Shown here: piece by piece, positions 9,491-17,061 of the stretch
Position numbering within the stretch: position 1 is the first letter of the stretch
Layout of the letters: each line of letters opens with the position of its first letter
DNA from: Roseburia hominis
Lineage (GTDB): Bacteria > Bacillota > Clostridia > Lachnospirales > Lachnospiraceae
Assembly (NCBI GenBank): GCA_040702975.1
Contig: CP159990.1
Span: 558,001-622,000 of the forward strand
DNA length: 64,000 nucleotides
Reading direction: 5' to 3'
Made by a program: the position numbers and the translations under genes
Notes under the pieces: generated by a model
Told to the model about the DNA's origin: nothing
Seen by the model: only the letters and a program-made list of their open reading frames with translations
Databases searched by the model: none

Positions 9491-9536
9491 ATACCCAAGG
9501 GCACCCCGAATGGCCATACGGGGTGCCCTTGGGTAT
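9491..9536. repeat. Perfect 17-bp palindromic repeat (family B, full hairpin)
   Basis: Arms ATACCCAAGGGCACCCC (9491-9507) and GGGGTGCCCTTGGGTAT (9520-9536) are perfect inverted copies around GAATGGCCATAC. There is no T-run after it on either strand, so it is not a standard terminator. The right half and loop recur twice at 22024-22097. Confidence 0.85.
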
Positions 9537-9632
9537 GAAAGTTAAACAGTAATAGTTACGTAAAAGACTAAGAGTGAAATTGGAAGTAAGTAAGGACCGA
9601 ATTGTGAATTGTTCAGAGTTTGGTTCTTTTTA

Positions 9633-9680
9633 TTGATTTTTATGTGATAGGGTGTTAAAATATACGCAATGAGTATATAA
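9633..9680 (+). promoter_or_regulatory. Promoter and possible operator of the HTH-Rpn pair
   Basis: A -35 box TTGATT (9633-9638) and a -10 box TAAAAT (9656-9661) are spaced 17 bases apart. Overlapping the expected transcription start is an inverted repeat ATATAC (9660-9665) and GTATAT (9673-9678) with a 7-base gap. Its position suits autorepression by the HTH protein; that role is inferred. Confidence 0.55.
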
Positions 9681-9694
9681 AGGAGGAGAAGCAA

Positions 9695-9919
9695 ATGGAT
9701 TCAAGAGATATATTGATTGAACTGAGAAGAGAGACAGGAATGAAGCGGACAGAATTTGCGGATTATTTTGAGATTCCTTATCGAACAGTTCAAGAGTGGG
9801 AACTTGGGAATCGTAAGATGCCCAAATATTTGCTGCATTTGATGAGATACAAGTTGGAGATGGAGAAACTGATACGTGAGAAAGAAGAGGAGAGAGGAGG
9901 AGATGCCTATGACAAATAA
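9695..9919 (+). CDS. Small HTH (XRE-like) DNA-binding protein
   Basis: The 74-residue protein is almost entirely one helix-turn-helix domain: RRETGMKRTEFADYFEIPYR followed by TVQEWELGNRKMP, the pattern of XRE/antitoxin-like repressors. The start follows AAAGGAGGAG. Its last 11 bases overlap the Rpn nuclease gene, so the two are translationally coupled. A palindrome at the promoter (9660-9678) suggests autoregulation. It could be the regulator or antitoxin-like partner of the nuclease. No target other than that palindrome is visible. Confidence 0.75.
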   Translation: MDSRDILIELRRETGMKRTEFADYFEIPYRTVQEWELGNRKMPKYLLHLMRYKLEMEKLIREKEEERGGDAYDK

Positions 9920-11012
9920 ACTTCAGCAATATTTTCCCATGATTCGGACAAGGAATCAAGTTTTGGAGGAGATACAGAGGAAGCAGGAATTGCTGGCTGA
10001 ATTTGAATCCTGGAAAGAGGAGCAGCAGGAAGAATTCCTGGATTTCTGTGCCGGGGTCAGGGGCGTTAAGATATTGTATGATGTCTTTTTTAAGGAAATT
10101 TTTAGCCCGGAATATCACTCGGAGAGAATGGAAGGGCTACTTTCGCAGTTGCTTAAGAAAAAGGTGAGAATTCGCCAGGTGCTTCCGAACGATTCTGTCC
10201 GCCTGACAGATGAGAATACACTTTTGATCACGGACATTGTGGTGGAGTTGGAAGATGGCAGTCTGGCAAACATCGAGGTGCAAAAGATAGGATATGCATT
10301 TCCCGGTCAGAGAGTGGCCTGCTATTCGGCAGATATGCTTTTGCGGCAGTACAAAAGAGTGAAGAGCATTAGGAAACAAAAATTCACCTATCGGGATATA
10401 AAAAATGTTTACACTATTGTGTTTTTTGAGAAGAGTACTGAGGAATTTCATAAAATAAAGGACTCTTATATTCATTGTTCTAAGCAGGTATTCGATACCG
10501 GTCTGGTACTGGATACTTTGCAGGAGTTTATTCTGATACCACTTGACATTTTTAAGGATGCCATGCACAATAAAACTATAGATAACGAGTTGGAAGCATG
10601 GCTGACATTTCTGGTATTTGACAGACCGGAGAAGATGGTGGAGTTGATTGAAACTTATCCGCAATTTAAGGCCATGTACGAGGAGATTTACGACATTTGC
10701 CGTAATGTCGAAGAGGTGATGGGAATGTTTTCAAAAGGATTAGCGGAACTTGACCGGAACACGGTGCAGTACATGATTGAAGAGCAGGAGAAGAGATTAA
10801 GTGAGAATAAGAAAAAGCTGAACGAGAGTGAGAAAAAGTTGAGTGAGAGTGAGAAAAAGTTGAGTGAGAGCGAGAAAAAGTTGAGTGAGAGTGAGAAAAA
10901 ATTGAGCGAGAACAGGGAACGGCTTAATGAAAAGACTCGCCAACTGGAGGCCAAGGAACAGGAGATTGCCGAACTGAAAAGAAGACTGGAGGAACTTTCA
11001 AAAAAAGCATAG
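9909..11012 (+). CDS. Rpn family recombination-promoting nuclease / putative transposase, with coiled-coil repeat tail
   Basis: This is a 367-residue PD-(D/E)XK nuclease-like protein of the Rpn/transposase_31 type. The nuclease core lies at about 50-160, including LLITDIVVELEDG and the ExQ motif IEVQKIGY. The start at 9909 is chosen because AGGAGG lies 8 bases upstream and the product then aligns with the paralogue at 34495, both beginning MT..L..YFPMIRTR. The C-terminal region (about 300-367) is a coiled coil containing near-identical SEKKLSE heptads. The family is linked to RecA-independent recombination. Whether this protein is mobile, defensive or regulatory is open. The adjoining HTH gene overlaps it. 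Confidence 0.8.
   Translation: MTNKLQQYFPMIRTRNQVLEEIQRKQELLAEFESWKEEQQEEFLDFCAGVRGVKILYDVFFKEIFSPEYHSERMEGLLSQLLKKKVRIRQVLPNDSVRLTDENTLLITDIVVELEDGSLANIEVQKIGYAFPGQRVACYSADMLLRQYKRVKSIRKQKFTYRDIKNVYTIVFFEKSTEEFHKIKDSYIHCSKQVFDTGLVLDTLQEFILIPLDIFKDAMHNKTIDNELEAWLTFLVFDRPEKMVELIETYPQFKAMYEEIYDICRNVEEVMGMFSKGLAELDRNTVQYMIEEQEKRLSENKKKLNESEKKLSESEKKLSESEKKLSESEKKLSENRERLNEKTRQLEAKEQEIAELKRRLEELSKKA
10821..10914 (+). repeat. 21-bp tandem repeat encoding SEKKLSE heptads
   Basis: About four and a half copies of a 21-bp unit (core GAGTGAGAAAAAGTTGAGT) differ by only a few bases. Each unit encodes one coiled-coil heptad, so copy number can change by slippage or recombination without breaking the frame. 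The paralogous gene at 34495 lacks them. Confidence 0.85.
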
Positions 11013-11029
11013 ATGAATTGTAGAAAAAG

Positions 11030-11064
11030 TGTGTGGTAGCAAATGAAGCTGACCACACATTTTT
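11030..11064 (+). terminator. Intrinsic terminator after Rpn gene 1
   Basis: Arms TGTGTGGT (11030-11037) and ACCACACA (11052-11059) are followed by TTTTT. Repeat family A copy 1 begins 7 bases later. Confidence 0.75.
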
Positions 11065-11070
11065 CATAAG

Positions 11071-11116
11071 TTGCCAAGCATACCTCAGTGAACGTCCGGT
11101 GGACGTTCATCTCGGT
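11071..11116 (+). repeat. Terminator-associated stem-loop repeat (family A), copy 1
   Basis: The copy starts with the box TTGCCAAGCATACCT and carries the hairpin TGAACGTCC-GGT-GGACGTTCA, ending CATCTCGGT. It matches the copies at 31773 and 51603 almost base for base and lies just after a terminator. Confidence 0.9.
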
Positions 11117-11279
11117 CAGGAAGAATATGGAAAACGCCTCAGAAATTACTCGGAAAATTTGTCGAAAAAGGGTGTATTCTGCGCAGGAAATGTGTTAAAG
11201 TAAGTATCACCTATAGGAATAGACGGGGGGACTTGGAAACAATAGAAGTAAAGAGTTGTTTGAAAGGACCGTGACATAG

Positions 11280-12296
11280 ATGATACAACGAAGTGCAGAA
11301 TTACGTTTTCTTATAAATGATTATAGAAAGATATGGAGACGACACTCAAGAAAGTTGACGAATATTGCAGCAGGTGTCATGTTTGCAACAGGTATATTAG
11401 TCGTCTTATGTTCAGGGGATTGGGCTGAAGATAAGGGAGAGTCTCTTAGAATCAATGCGGATACGGTGCATGGGGCTTCGCAGGCAGGAGAATCCGCGGA
11501 CGTGTATCCGGGGCTGAACGGTGAAGGCGAGGAGTACCAGCTCAGTGAAAAGGAGTTGTCTCTCCTGTTTGCGTTGGAGCCATATTCGGATCAGCTCCGC
11601 AGTTTATATGAAAAATATCCGCAGGTGGGGCGGATCATAGTGAACCGGACGGCGTATCCGGATTGGGTGATTGAATATTTGACGGGTCATGAGGAAGCTG
11701 TGGACTGGGTGACAGCATTTCCGGACTATGCGAAACTAAGTCGGGAAGAACTGATGAATAGAGCACTTGCTCCTGTAAATCTGGAGGAATATCCGGCCCA
11801 GGAGGGGATTCCGCTGTATTATCAGTGGGATCAGACCTGGGGATATGCCGCATACGGGAATGGAACCGTGGCGACAGACGGGTGCGGGCCGACCTGTCTG
11901 GCAATGGTGGTGTCAGCTCTTGCGAAAGATGGCAGCTTTACGCCGGGAAAACTCGCGGAGTTTAGTATGGAAGAAGGATTTTATGCAGAGGATGCAGGCA
12001 CTTCCTGGAGCCTTATGGATGTGGGCGCCGAGAAACTGGGCGTCCATGCATGGCAGATACAGAACTGGTCTCAGACGTCCATCAAAGAAGAGCTTGCAGC
12101 GGGTCACCCCATAATCTGCAGTATGGGACCGGGAGATTTTACGGATGCCGGGCATTTTATTGTGCTGACCGGGCTTACGGAAGACGGAAAGATTATTGTG
12201 AATGACCCGAACAGCAGGGTAAATAGTATGAAACGATGGGATGCTCAGGTGCTTTTGGATCAGATGAAAGCCATGTGGGCATATGCGAAAAAGTAA
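11280..12296 (+). CDS. Membrane-anchored or secreted C39-like cysteine peptidase
   Basis: The 338-residue protein has a basic N-terminus and one hydrophobic segment (about 29-45), an acidic linker, then a papain-like peptidase_C39_2 domain from about 180. TDGCGPTCLAMV carries the putative catalytic Cys202, and DAGHFIVLTG followed by IIVNDPNS carries the His and Asn/Asp sites. This fold is common in extracytoplasmic proteins of Firmicutes that cleave peptides or bind to the wall. The substrate is unknown. It has no protease-linked ABC exporter beside it, so a bacteriocin-processing role is unlikely. The start lies about 12 bases after GAAAGGA. Confidence 0.75.
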   Translation: MIQRSAELRFLINDYRKIWRRHSRKLTNIAAGVMFATGILVVLCSGDWAEDKGESLRINADTVHGASQAGESADVYPGLNGEGEEYQLSEKELSLLFALEPYSDQLRSLYEKYPQVGRIIVNRTAYPDWVIEYLTGHEEAVDWVTAFPDYAKLSREELMNRALAPVNLEEYPAQEGIPLYYQWDQTWGYAAYGNGTVATDGCGPTCLAMVVSALAKDGSFTPGKLAEFSMEEGFYAEDAGTSWSLMDVGAEKLGVHAWQIQNWSQTSIKEELAAGHPIICSMGPGDFTDAGHFIVLTGLTEDGKIIVNDPNSRVNSMKRWDAQVLLDQMKAMWAYAKK

Positions 12297-12307
12297 AGGA
12301 GTTTTTG

Positions 12308-12931
12308 ATGTTAAATAGTAGTGGATTTGATTTGTGGGCAGATGATTATGACAAAAGCGTCAATTTGAGCGAGGAAGCGGATTCTTACCCGTTCGCGGGC
12401 TATAAGGATGTGCTGAACCGGGTATATTGTCACGCTCGCGCCGGTGAGGCGAAAAAGATTTTAGACATAGGTTTTGGAACGGGAATTTTGTCCGGGAAAT
12501 TATATGATGACGGCTGTCTGATATACGGAATGGACTTCTCGGACAGAATGATAGAGCTGGCCGGGAAGAAGATGAAAGGGGCGAAGCTGATCCGTCATGA
12601 TTTCGCAGAGGGATTTCCGGAACTCTGGGATGAGGAAAGGTTTGAATGTATTCTCTCGACGTATGCGCTGCATCATCTGGACGACGAACAGAAATTTGCG
12701 TTTATTAAGGAACTGAAACGCCATTTAAAGCCCGGAGGAAGGATTGTGATCGGGGATATTGCGTTTGAGACGGCAGAGGAGATGGAACAGTGCCGGAAAG
12801 TAAGCGGTGAGGAATGGGACGAGGAAGAAAAATACCTTACCTGCGATGCGGCTAAAAAGGCGTTTCCGGATGTGGAATTTGAGAAGATTTCATTTTGCGC
12901 GGGCGTTTTTGTGTTTTATGGCAGTAAATAG
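12308..12931 (+). CDS. Class I SAM-dependent methyltransferase
   Basis: The start at 12308 is set by AAAGGAG at 12296-12301. A longer frame opens at 12236 but would overlap the peptidase gene. The 207-residue protein shows motif I ILDIGFGTG, the acidic loop YGMDFSDRMIELA and the post-I segment CILSTYALHHLDDEQ of small-molecule methyltransferases. The acceptor is unknown. It begins 11 bases after the peptidase and is probably co-transcribed. Confidence 0.82.
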   Translation: MLNSSGFDLWADDYDKSVNLSEEADSYPFAGYKDVLNRVYCHARAGEAKKILDIGFGTGILSGKLYDDGCLIYGMDFSDRMIELAGKKMKGAKLIRHDFAEGFPELWDEERFECILSTYALHHLDDEQKFAFIKELKRHLKPGGRIVIGDIAFETAEEMEQCRKVSGEEWDEEEKYLTCDAAKKAFPDVEFEKISFCAGVFVFYGSK

Positions 12932-12949
12932 AGGAAGGGGACGAAGGAA

Positions 12950-13825
12950 ATGGGTATCTATCAGTTAAAGAATGAAGAGCTAACACTGGAAATTACATCT
13001 GCCGGTGCAGAGATGAAGTCATTAAGGGATCATCACACAGGACAGGAGTATCTGTGGTGTGCGGATGAGGCGTACTGGGGGCGGACATCACCGGTCTTAT
13101 TTCCAATTGTCGGAAACTATAAAGATAAGACCTCATATTTTGAGGGGAAGACCTATACGATGTCTCAGCATGGATTCGCACGGGATATGGAGTTTGAACT
13201 GGTTTCACAGTCAGAGGAGGAGATTTGGTTCCAACTGAAGGATAACGAAGAGACGCGGGCGAAATATCCTTTCCATTTTGTGTTGTCTCTGGGATATATT
13301 CTGACAGGGCGGGAAGTACAAGTCCTGTGGAAAGTAGAAAATACGGATTCCCGGAAGATGTATTTTTCAATTGGTGGACATCCGGCGTTTAACTGCCCGC
13401 TTCGGGAGGGAGAAAAGCAGACGGATTGCCGGATCGAATTTGGATGCGACGGCCCTTTGAAAGTGAGCGTTCTGAATGAAAATGGCGTTCTTTCCGATAA
13501 GGTGAAAATGTTGGAATTGGAGGAAAGAAAACTCACAATTACAGAGGATTTGTTTGATGATGATGCGCTGATTATTGAAAATAATCAGGCTCATGAGGTG
13601 GCTCTTATGGACTCGCAGGGGCATAAATATCTGACGGTTTCCTTTGAGTCTCCGCTTTTTGGTATCTGGTCTCCGGTCGGAAAGCATGCGTCGTTCGTAT
13701 GTATTGAGCCGTGGTATGGCAGAGCGGACCGGGCAGATTTTAACCAGAGGTTAGAAGAACGGGAGTGGGGCAATGTACTTAATCCGGGAGAAGTGTTTGA
13801 GAAAAGTTATGTGATCCGGGTGTAA
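12950..13825 (+). CDS. Aldose 1-epimerase family protein (LacX-like)
   Basis: The 291-residue protein has the galactose-mutarotase-like beta-sandwich pattern: LFPIVGNYKDK, the active-site-like SQHGFARDMEF with His, IGGHPAFNCP, and VCIEPWYGRAD near the end. It belongs to the LacX-like branch, whose members act on aldoses or sugar phosphates. It lies 64 bases before a GH42 beta-galactosidase gene, so anomer interconversion of galactose from the same substrate is a reasonable role. The precise sugar is inferred. Confidence 0.82.
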   Translation: MGIYQLKNEELTLEITSAGAEMKSLRDHHTGQEYLWCADEAYWGRTSPVLFPIVGNYKDKTSYFEGKTYTMSQHGFARDMEFELVSQSEEEIWFQLKDNEETRAKYPFHFVLSLGYILTGREVQVLWKVENTDSRKMYFSIGGHPAFNCPLREGEKQTDCRIEFGCDGPLKVSVLNENGVLSDKVKMLELEERKLTITEDLFDDDALIIENNQAHEVALMDSQGHKYLTVSFESPLFGIWSPVGKHASFVCIEPWYGRADRADFNQRLEEREWGNVLNPGEVFEKSYVIRV

Positions 13826-13889
13826 GAGCAGTCTGCGTTCCTAAGTGTCGTATGAAGGTATGGAGTTTTATGGAAAGAGGGAAAAGGTA

Positions 13890-15911
13890 ATGGGTTACGG
13901 TAAGCATGTAAACGAGATTCTTTATGGCGGCGATTACAATCCGGAGCAGTGGCCCGAGGAAGTGTGGCAGGAAGATGTTCGTATGATGAAAAAGGCACAC
14001 ATCAATGAGGTCACTTTGAATGTCTTTAACTGGGCTGCACTCCAGCCGGATGAGAATACGTATTGTTTTGAAAAACTGGATAAGATCATGGACCTGATGC
14101 GTGAGAATGGTTTTAAAGTCTGCCTGGCCACGTCGACAGCGGCGCATCCGGCCTGGATGGCCAAAAGGTATCCGGATATTTTGCGTACGGAATTTAATGG
14201 TATGAAGCGGAAGTTTGGCGATCGGCATAACTCCTGTCCAAACAGTGAGACCTACCGGTACTATGCCCCCAGGCTGGCTTCGGAGCTGGCAAAGCGATAT
14301 AAGGATTATGATAATATTGTGGCATGGCACATTTCCAATGAATATGGTGGGGCATGCTACTGTGAGAACTGTGAGAAGGCGTTTCGGAAATGGTTAAAGG
14401 AAAAATACGTGACGATCGAGGCGATGAACCGCAGTTTTAATACGGCTTTCTGGGGACATACTTTTTATGACTGGGATGAAGTGGTTCTCCCGAACCTCTT
14501 AAGCGAGCATTATGCAGAAAATGATACGGTATTTCAGGGGATTTCTCTGGATTATAAAAGATTTATGTCTGACAGTATTCTGGACTGCTATCGTCTGGAG
14601 TATGAAGCGATTAAAAAAGTGACGCCGGATATTCCGATCACCACCAATCTGATGGGCTTTTATAAGGATCTGGACTATCAGAAATGGGCGAAGTATATGG
14701 ATTTTATTTCCTGGGACTGCTACCCCTTCCCAAAGGACGCCCCGGCATACACGGCAATGCGCCATGACCTGATGCGGGGAATTAAAGAGCAGAATTCCTT
14801 TGTCCTTATGGAGCAGACGCCGGGGGTCACCAACTGGCAGCCGTGCAATAAGTTAAAGCGGCCGGGCGAGATGCGGCAGCTTAGCTATGAGGCGATCGCG
14901 CATGGGGCCGATGCAATCCAGTATTTTCAGATTCGCAGATCCATAGGCGCCAATGAGAAGTTCCACGGTGCAGTGATCAGCCATTCGGGGCGGGACGATA
15001 CCCGCGTGTTCCGGGAAGTCATACAGCTTGGGGAGGAACTTTCTCATCTGGGCGATATATTTCTGGAGGGGCGCACCCCGTCGCAGACAGCGATCGTATT
15101 TGACTGGGATAACTGGTGGGCCGTAGAATATTCCTCCGGTCCGACTACCAGACTAAAATACATGGACGCCGTGAAAGATTATTACACGGCAATATTTGAA
15201 CAGAATATTCCGGTGGATATTGTAAGTGTGGAGGATTCCCTGGAAGGCTATCAGGTGGTCATTGCGCCTCTTCTTTATATGACAAAGACCGGCTGGGACG
15301 AGAAGGTACGGAGGTTCGTGGCTGACGGAGGCACATTTATCACGACGTATTTCAGTGGGATTGTTGATGAGCATGATCTGGTGATCACGGGAGGCTATCC
15401 CGGCCGCCTGAAGGATATTCTTGGAATCTGGGTGGAGGAAAGTGACGCTATATTAGAAGACGAACGGCATACTTTCCGGTATGAAGGCAAAGAGTATCCG
15501 GCAGATGTTCTCTGTGATCTGATGCATCTTACAGGAGCAGAGAGTGTGAGTGAATATGGAGAAGATTTTTACGAAGGAACTCCGGTCATCACAAGAAATG
15601 CTTTTGGAAAAGGGAAGGCGTACTATGTGGGAACCCGCTCCAATCCGGAATTCTATTACCAGTTCATGAAGCGCGTGTTTAGGGAGGCCGGGGTATCCGC
15701 ACCTGTTGAAGTTCCCGAGGGAGTGGAGGCTGCAGTGAGGGAGAACGAGAAAGGGAAGGTAGTGTTCCTTCTCAACCATGGAAAGGATACGGTGGAGATT
15801 GCTCTTCCTAATGCATATGTGGATCTGTTAAGAGATACGGACTACCGGGCCGGGGATGTGATTGAACTGGAAAAATATGGGGTCTCTGTTTTAAAAGAAA
15901 TAGAATCATAG
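13890..15911 (+). CDS. GH42 beta-galactosidase
   Basis: The start at 13890 (MGYGKHVNEI) is preferred because AGAGGG lies upstream; a frame open from 13845 has no good site. The 673-residue enzyme has the GH42 layout: a TIM barrel with acid/base Glu151 in AWHISNEYGG, zinc-type cysteines in CYCENCEKAF, nucleophile Glu308 in VLMEQTPGVTNWQ, then a trimerisation domain and a C-terminal beta domain. No signal peptide is present, so it is cytoplasmic and would cleave imported galactosides. It could also trim galactose from galactomannan oligosaccharides produced by the GH26 system, though it is about 5 kb from that locus. Confidence 0.9.
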   Translation: MGYGKHVNEILYGGDYNPEQWPEEVWQEDVRMMKKAHINEVTLNVFNWAALQPDENTYCFEKLDKIMDLMRENGFKVCLATSTAAHPAWMAKRYPDILRTEFNGMKRKFGDRHNSCPNSETYRYYAPRLASELAKRYKDYDNIVAWHISNEYGGACYCENCEKAFRKWLKEKYVTIEAMNRSFNTAFWGHTFYDWDEVVLPNLLSEHYAENDTVFQGISLDYKRFMSDSILDCYRLEYEAIKKVTPDIPITTNLMGFYKDLDYQKWAKYMDFISWDCYPFPKDAPAYTAMRHDLMRGIKEQNSFVLMEQTPGVTNWQPCNKLKRPGEMRQLSYEAIAHGADAIQYFQIRRSIGANEKFHGAVISHSGRDDTRVFREVIQLGEELSHLGDIFLEGRTPSQTAIVFDWDNWWAVEYSSGPTTRLKYMDAVKDYYTAIFEQNIPVDIVSVEDSLEGYQVVIAPLLYMTKTGWDEKVRRFVADGGTFITTYFSGIVDEHDLVITGGYPGRLKDILGIWVEESDAILEDERHTFRYEGKEYPADVLCDLMHLTGAESVSEYGEDFYEGTPVITRNAFGKGKAYYVGTRSNPEFYYQFMKRVFREAGVSAPVEVPEGVEAAVRENEKGKVVFLLNHGKDTVEIALPNAYVDLLRDTDYRAGDVIELEKYGVSVLKEIES

Positions 15912-15925
15912 ATGTTGGAAAGATA

Positions 15926-15967
15926 CGCTTCCGGCGGGAATGATAAAATCTGCCGGAAGCGTTTTGT
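15926..15967 (+). terminator. Intrinsic terminator after GH42 gene
   Basis: Perfect 10-bp arms CGCTTCCGGC (15926-15935) and GCCGGAAGCG (15952-15961) are followed by TTTTGTT. Repeat family A copy 2 starts at the end of the T-run. Confidence 0.88.
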
Positions 15968-15969
15968 TG

Positions 15970-16010
15970 TTGCCAAGCATACCTGAGTGAAGGCCTGCCG
16001 GAAATTCGGT
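15970..16010 (+). repeat. Terminator-associated stem-loop repeat (family A), copy 2, degenerate
   Basis: It begins TTGCCAAGCATACCTGAGTGA like the other copies, but the hairpin has diverged (AAGGCCTGCCGG) and it ends ATTCGGT. It lies 3 bases after the GH42 terminator T-run. Confidence 0.75.
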
Positions 16011-16351
16011 GCGGAATCAGGTATATTTAAACACCGGCAGATTTTTAGATAGGCCTTTTAAAATGGCGGCACTATCTGGCTTGCAGAAAAAGCCTCATAT
16101 ATGCTTCAAAGGCAGCCGAAGGATAATGAGAAAAAATATCATTAAAAAAGGTGGGATTTTTTCCGCAATAGTGCTATTATAGAAAAGGTTAGTTAAAACT
16201 AATCATAAACCATTTTTGCTGTTAAAAGGCACAGAGTAAAAAGATACACGGTAAAAAGGTGGACAATAAAAAGTATACAGTCAAAAAGCAGACAATAAAA
16301 CAGCAAACAGTGGCCCGAAATTCCAGGCATCGGGCAGAGAGGGGAAATCAT
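16011..16351 (+). promoter_or_regulatory. Long upstream region of the ABC transporter with palindromic operator candidate
   Basis: About 340 bases lie between repeat copy 2 and the ATPase start, with no credible gene. A -10-like TATTAT is at 16175-16180. Just downstream the near-palindrome TTAGTTAAAACTAA (16189-16202) sits where a repressor would block transcription; such sites are typical of TetR-type regulators, but no regulator gene is adjacent. An AT-rich stretch follows up to the GAGAGGGG ribosome-binding site. Confidence 0.45.
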
Positions 16352-17050
16352 ATGTTTCTGGAAATAAAAGATCTAAAAAAAGGTTTTGGAAGCGGCGGGA
16401 ATCGAGTCGAGGTACTGAAGGGAATCAGCTTTTCGATTGAACACGGAGAGATCTGCGTACTTTTAGGCCCGTCCGGTTCCGGTAAATCCACGCTGCTCAA
16501 CATTATCGGCGGAATCGACCAGGCGGACTCAGGTTCTATTTCCATAAACGGCGAGCGGACCGCGGATATGACGGAGAAGAAGCTGACGATTTACCGGCGG
16601 AAACATCTGGGCTATATTTTCCAGATGTACAATCTGATCCCGAATCTGACTCTGCGGGAAAATATCGAAGTGGGTGCCTATCTTGGCAGCAATTCGCTGG
16701 ACGTGGACGAGCTGCTTCATACGCTGGGGCTTTACGAGCATCAGAGGAAGCTGCCGAACCAGCTCTCGGGAGGCCAGCAGCAGAGGACGGCCATCGGAAG
16801 GGCCATCGTGAAGAATCCGGATATTCTGCTTATGGATGAGCCAACAGGGGCGCTGGATTATCATACTTCCAAGGAAATCCTGAAACTGATCGAGACGGTG
16901 AACCGGAAGTACGGAAATACAATTATCATGGTTACGCACAACGACGCGATTAAGGATATGGCGGACCGGGTGATCAAGCTGAGAGACGGTGTAATCAGGA
17001 AAGACTACCGGAACGAGCAGAAAATCTCTGCCGACGCGCTTGACTGGTAA
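16352..17050 (+). CDS. ABC transporter ATP-binding protein (MacB/LolD type)
   Basis: The start at 16352 is preferred over 16259 because of GAGAGGGG just upstream and because the family begins MFLEIKDLKKGFG. The 232-residue ATPase has Walker A LGPSGSGKST, the signature LSGGQQQRTAIGRA, Walker B ILLMDEPTGALD and the switch His in MVTHND. It ends 11 bases before an FtsX-type permease and should form a homodimer with it. Such pairs export peptides or drugs, or act in cell-wall stress responses. Confidence 0.92.
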   Translation: MFLEIKDLKKGFGSGGNRVEVLKGISFSIEHGEICVLLGPSGSGKSTLLNIIGGIDQADSGSISINGERTADMTEKKLTIYRRKHLGYIFQMYNLIPNLTLRENIEVGAYLGSNSLDVDELLHTLGLYEHQRKLPNQLSGGQQQRTAIGRAIVKNPDILLMDEPTGALDYHTSKEILKLIETVNRKYGNTIIMVTHNDAIKDMADRVIKLRDGVIRKDYRNEQKISADALDW

Positions 17051-17061
17051 GGGGGACGAAG

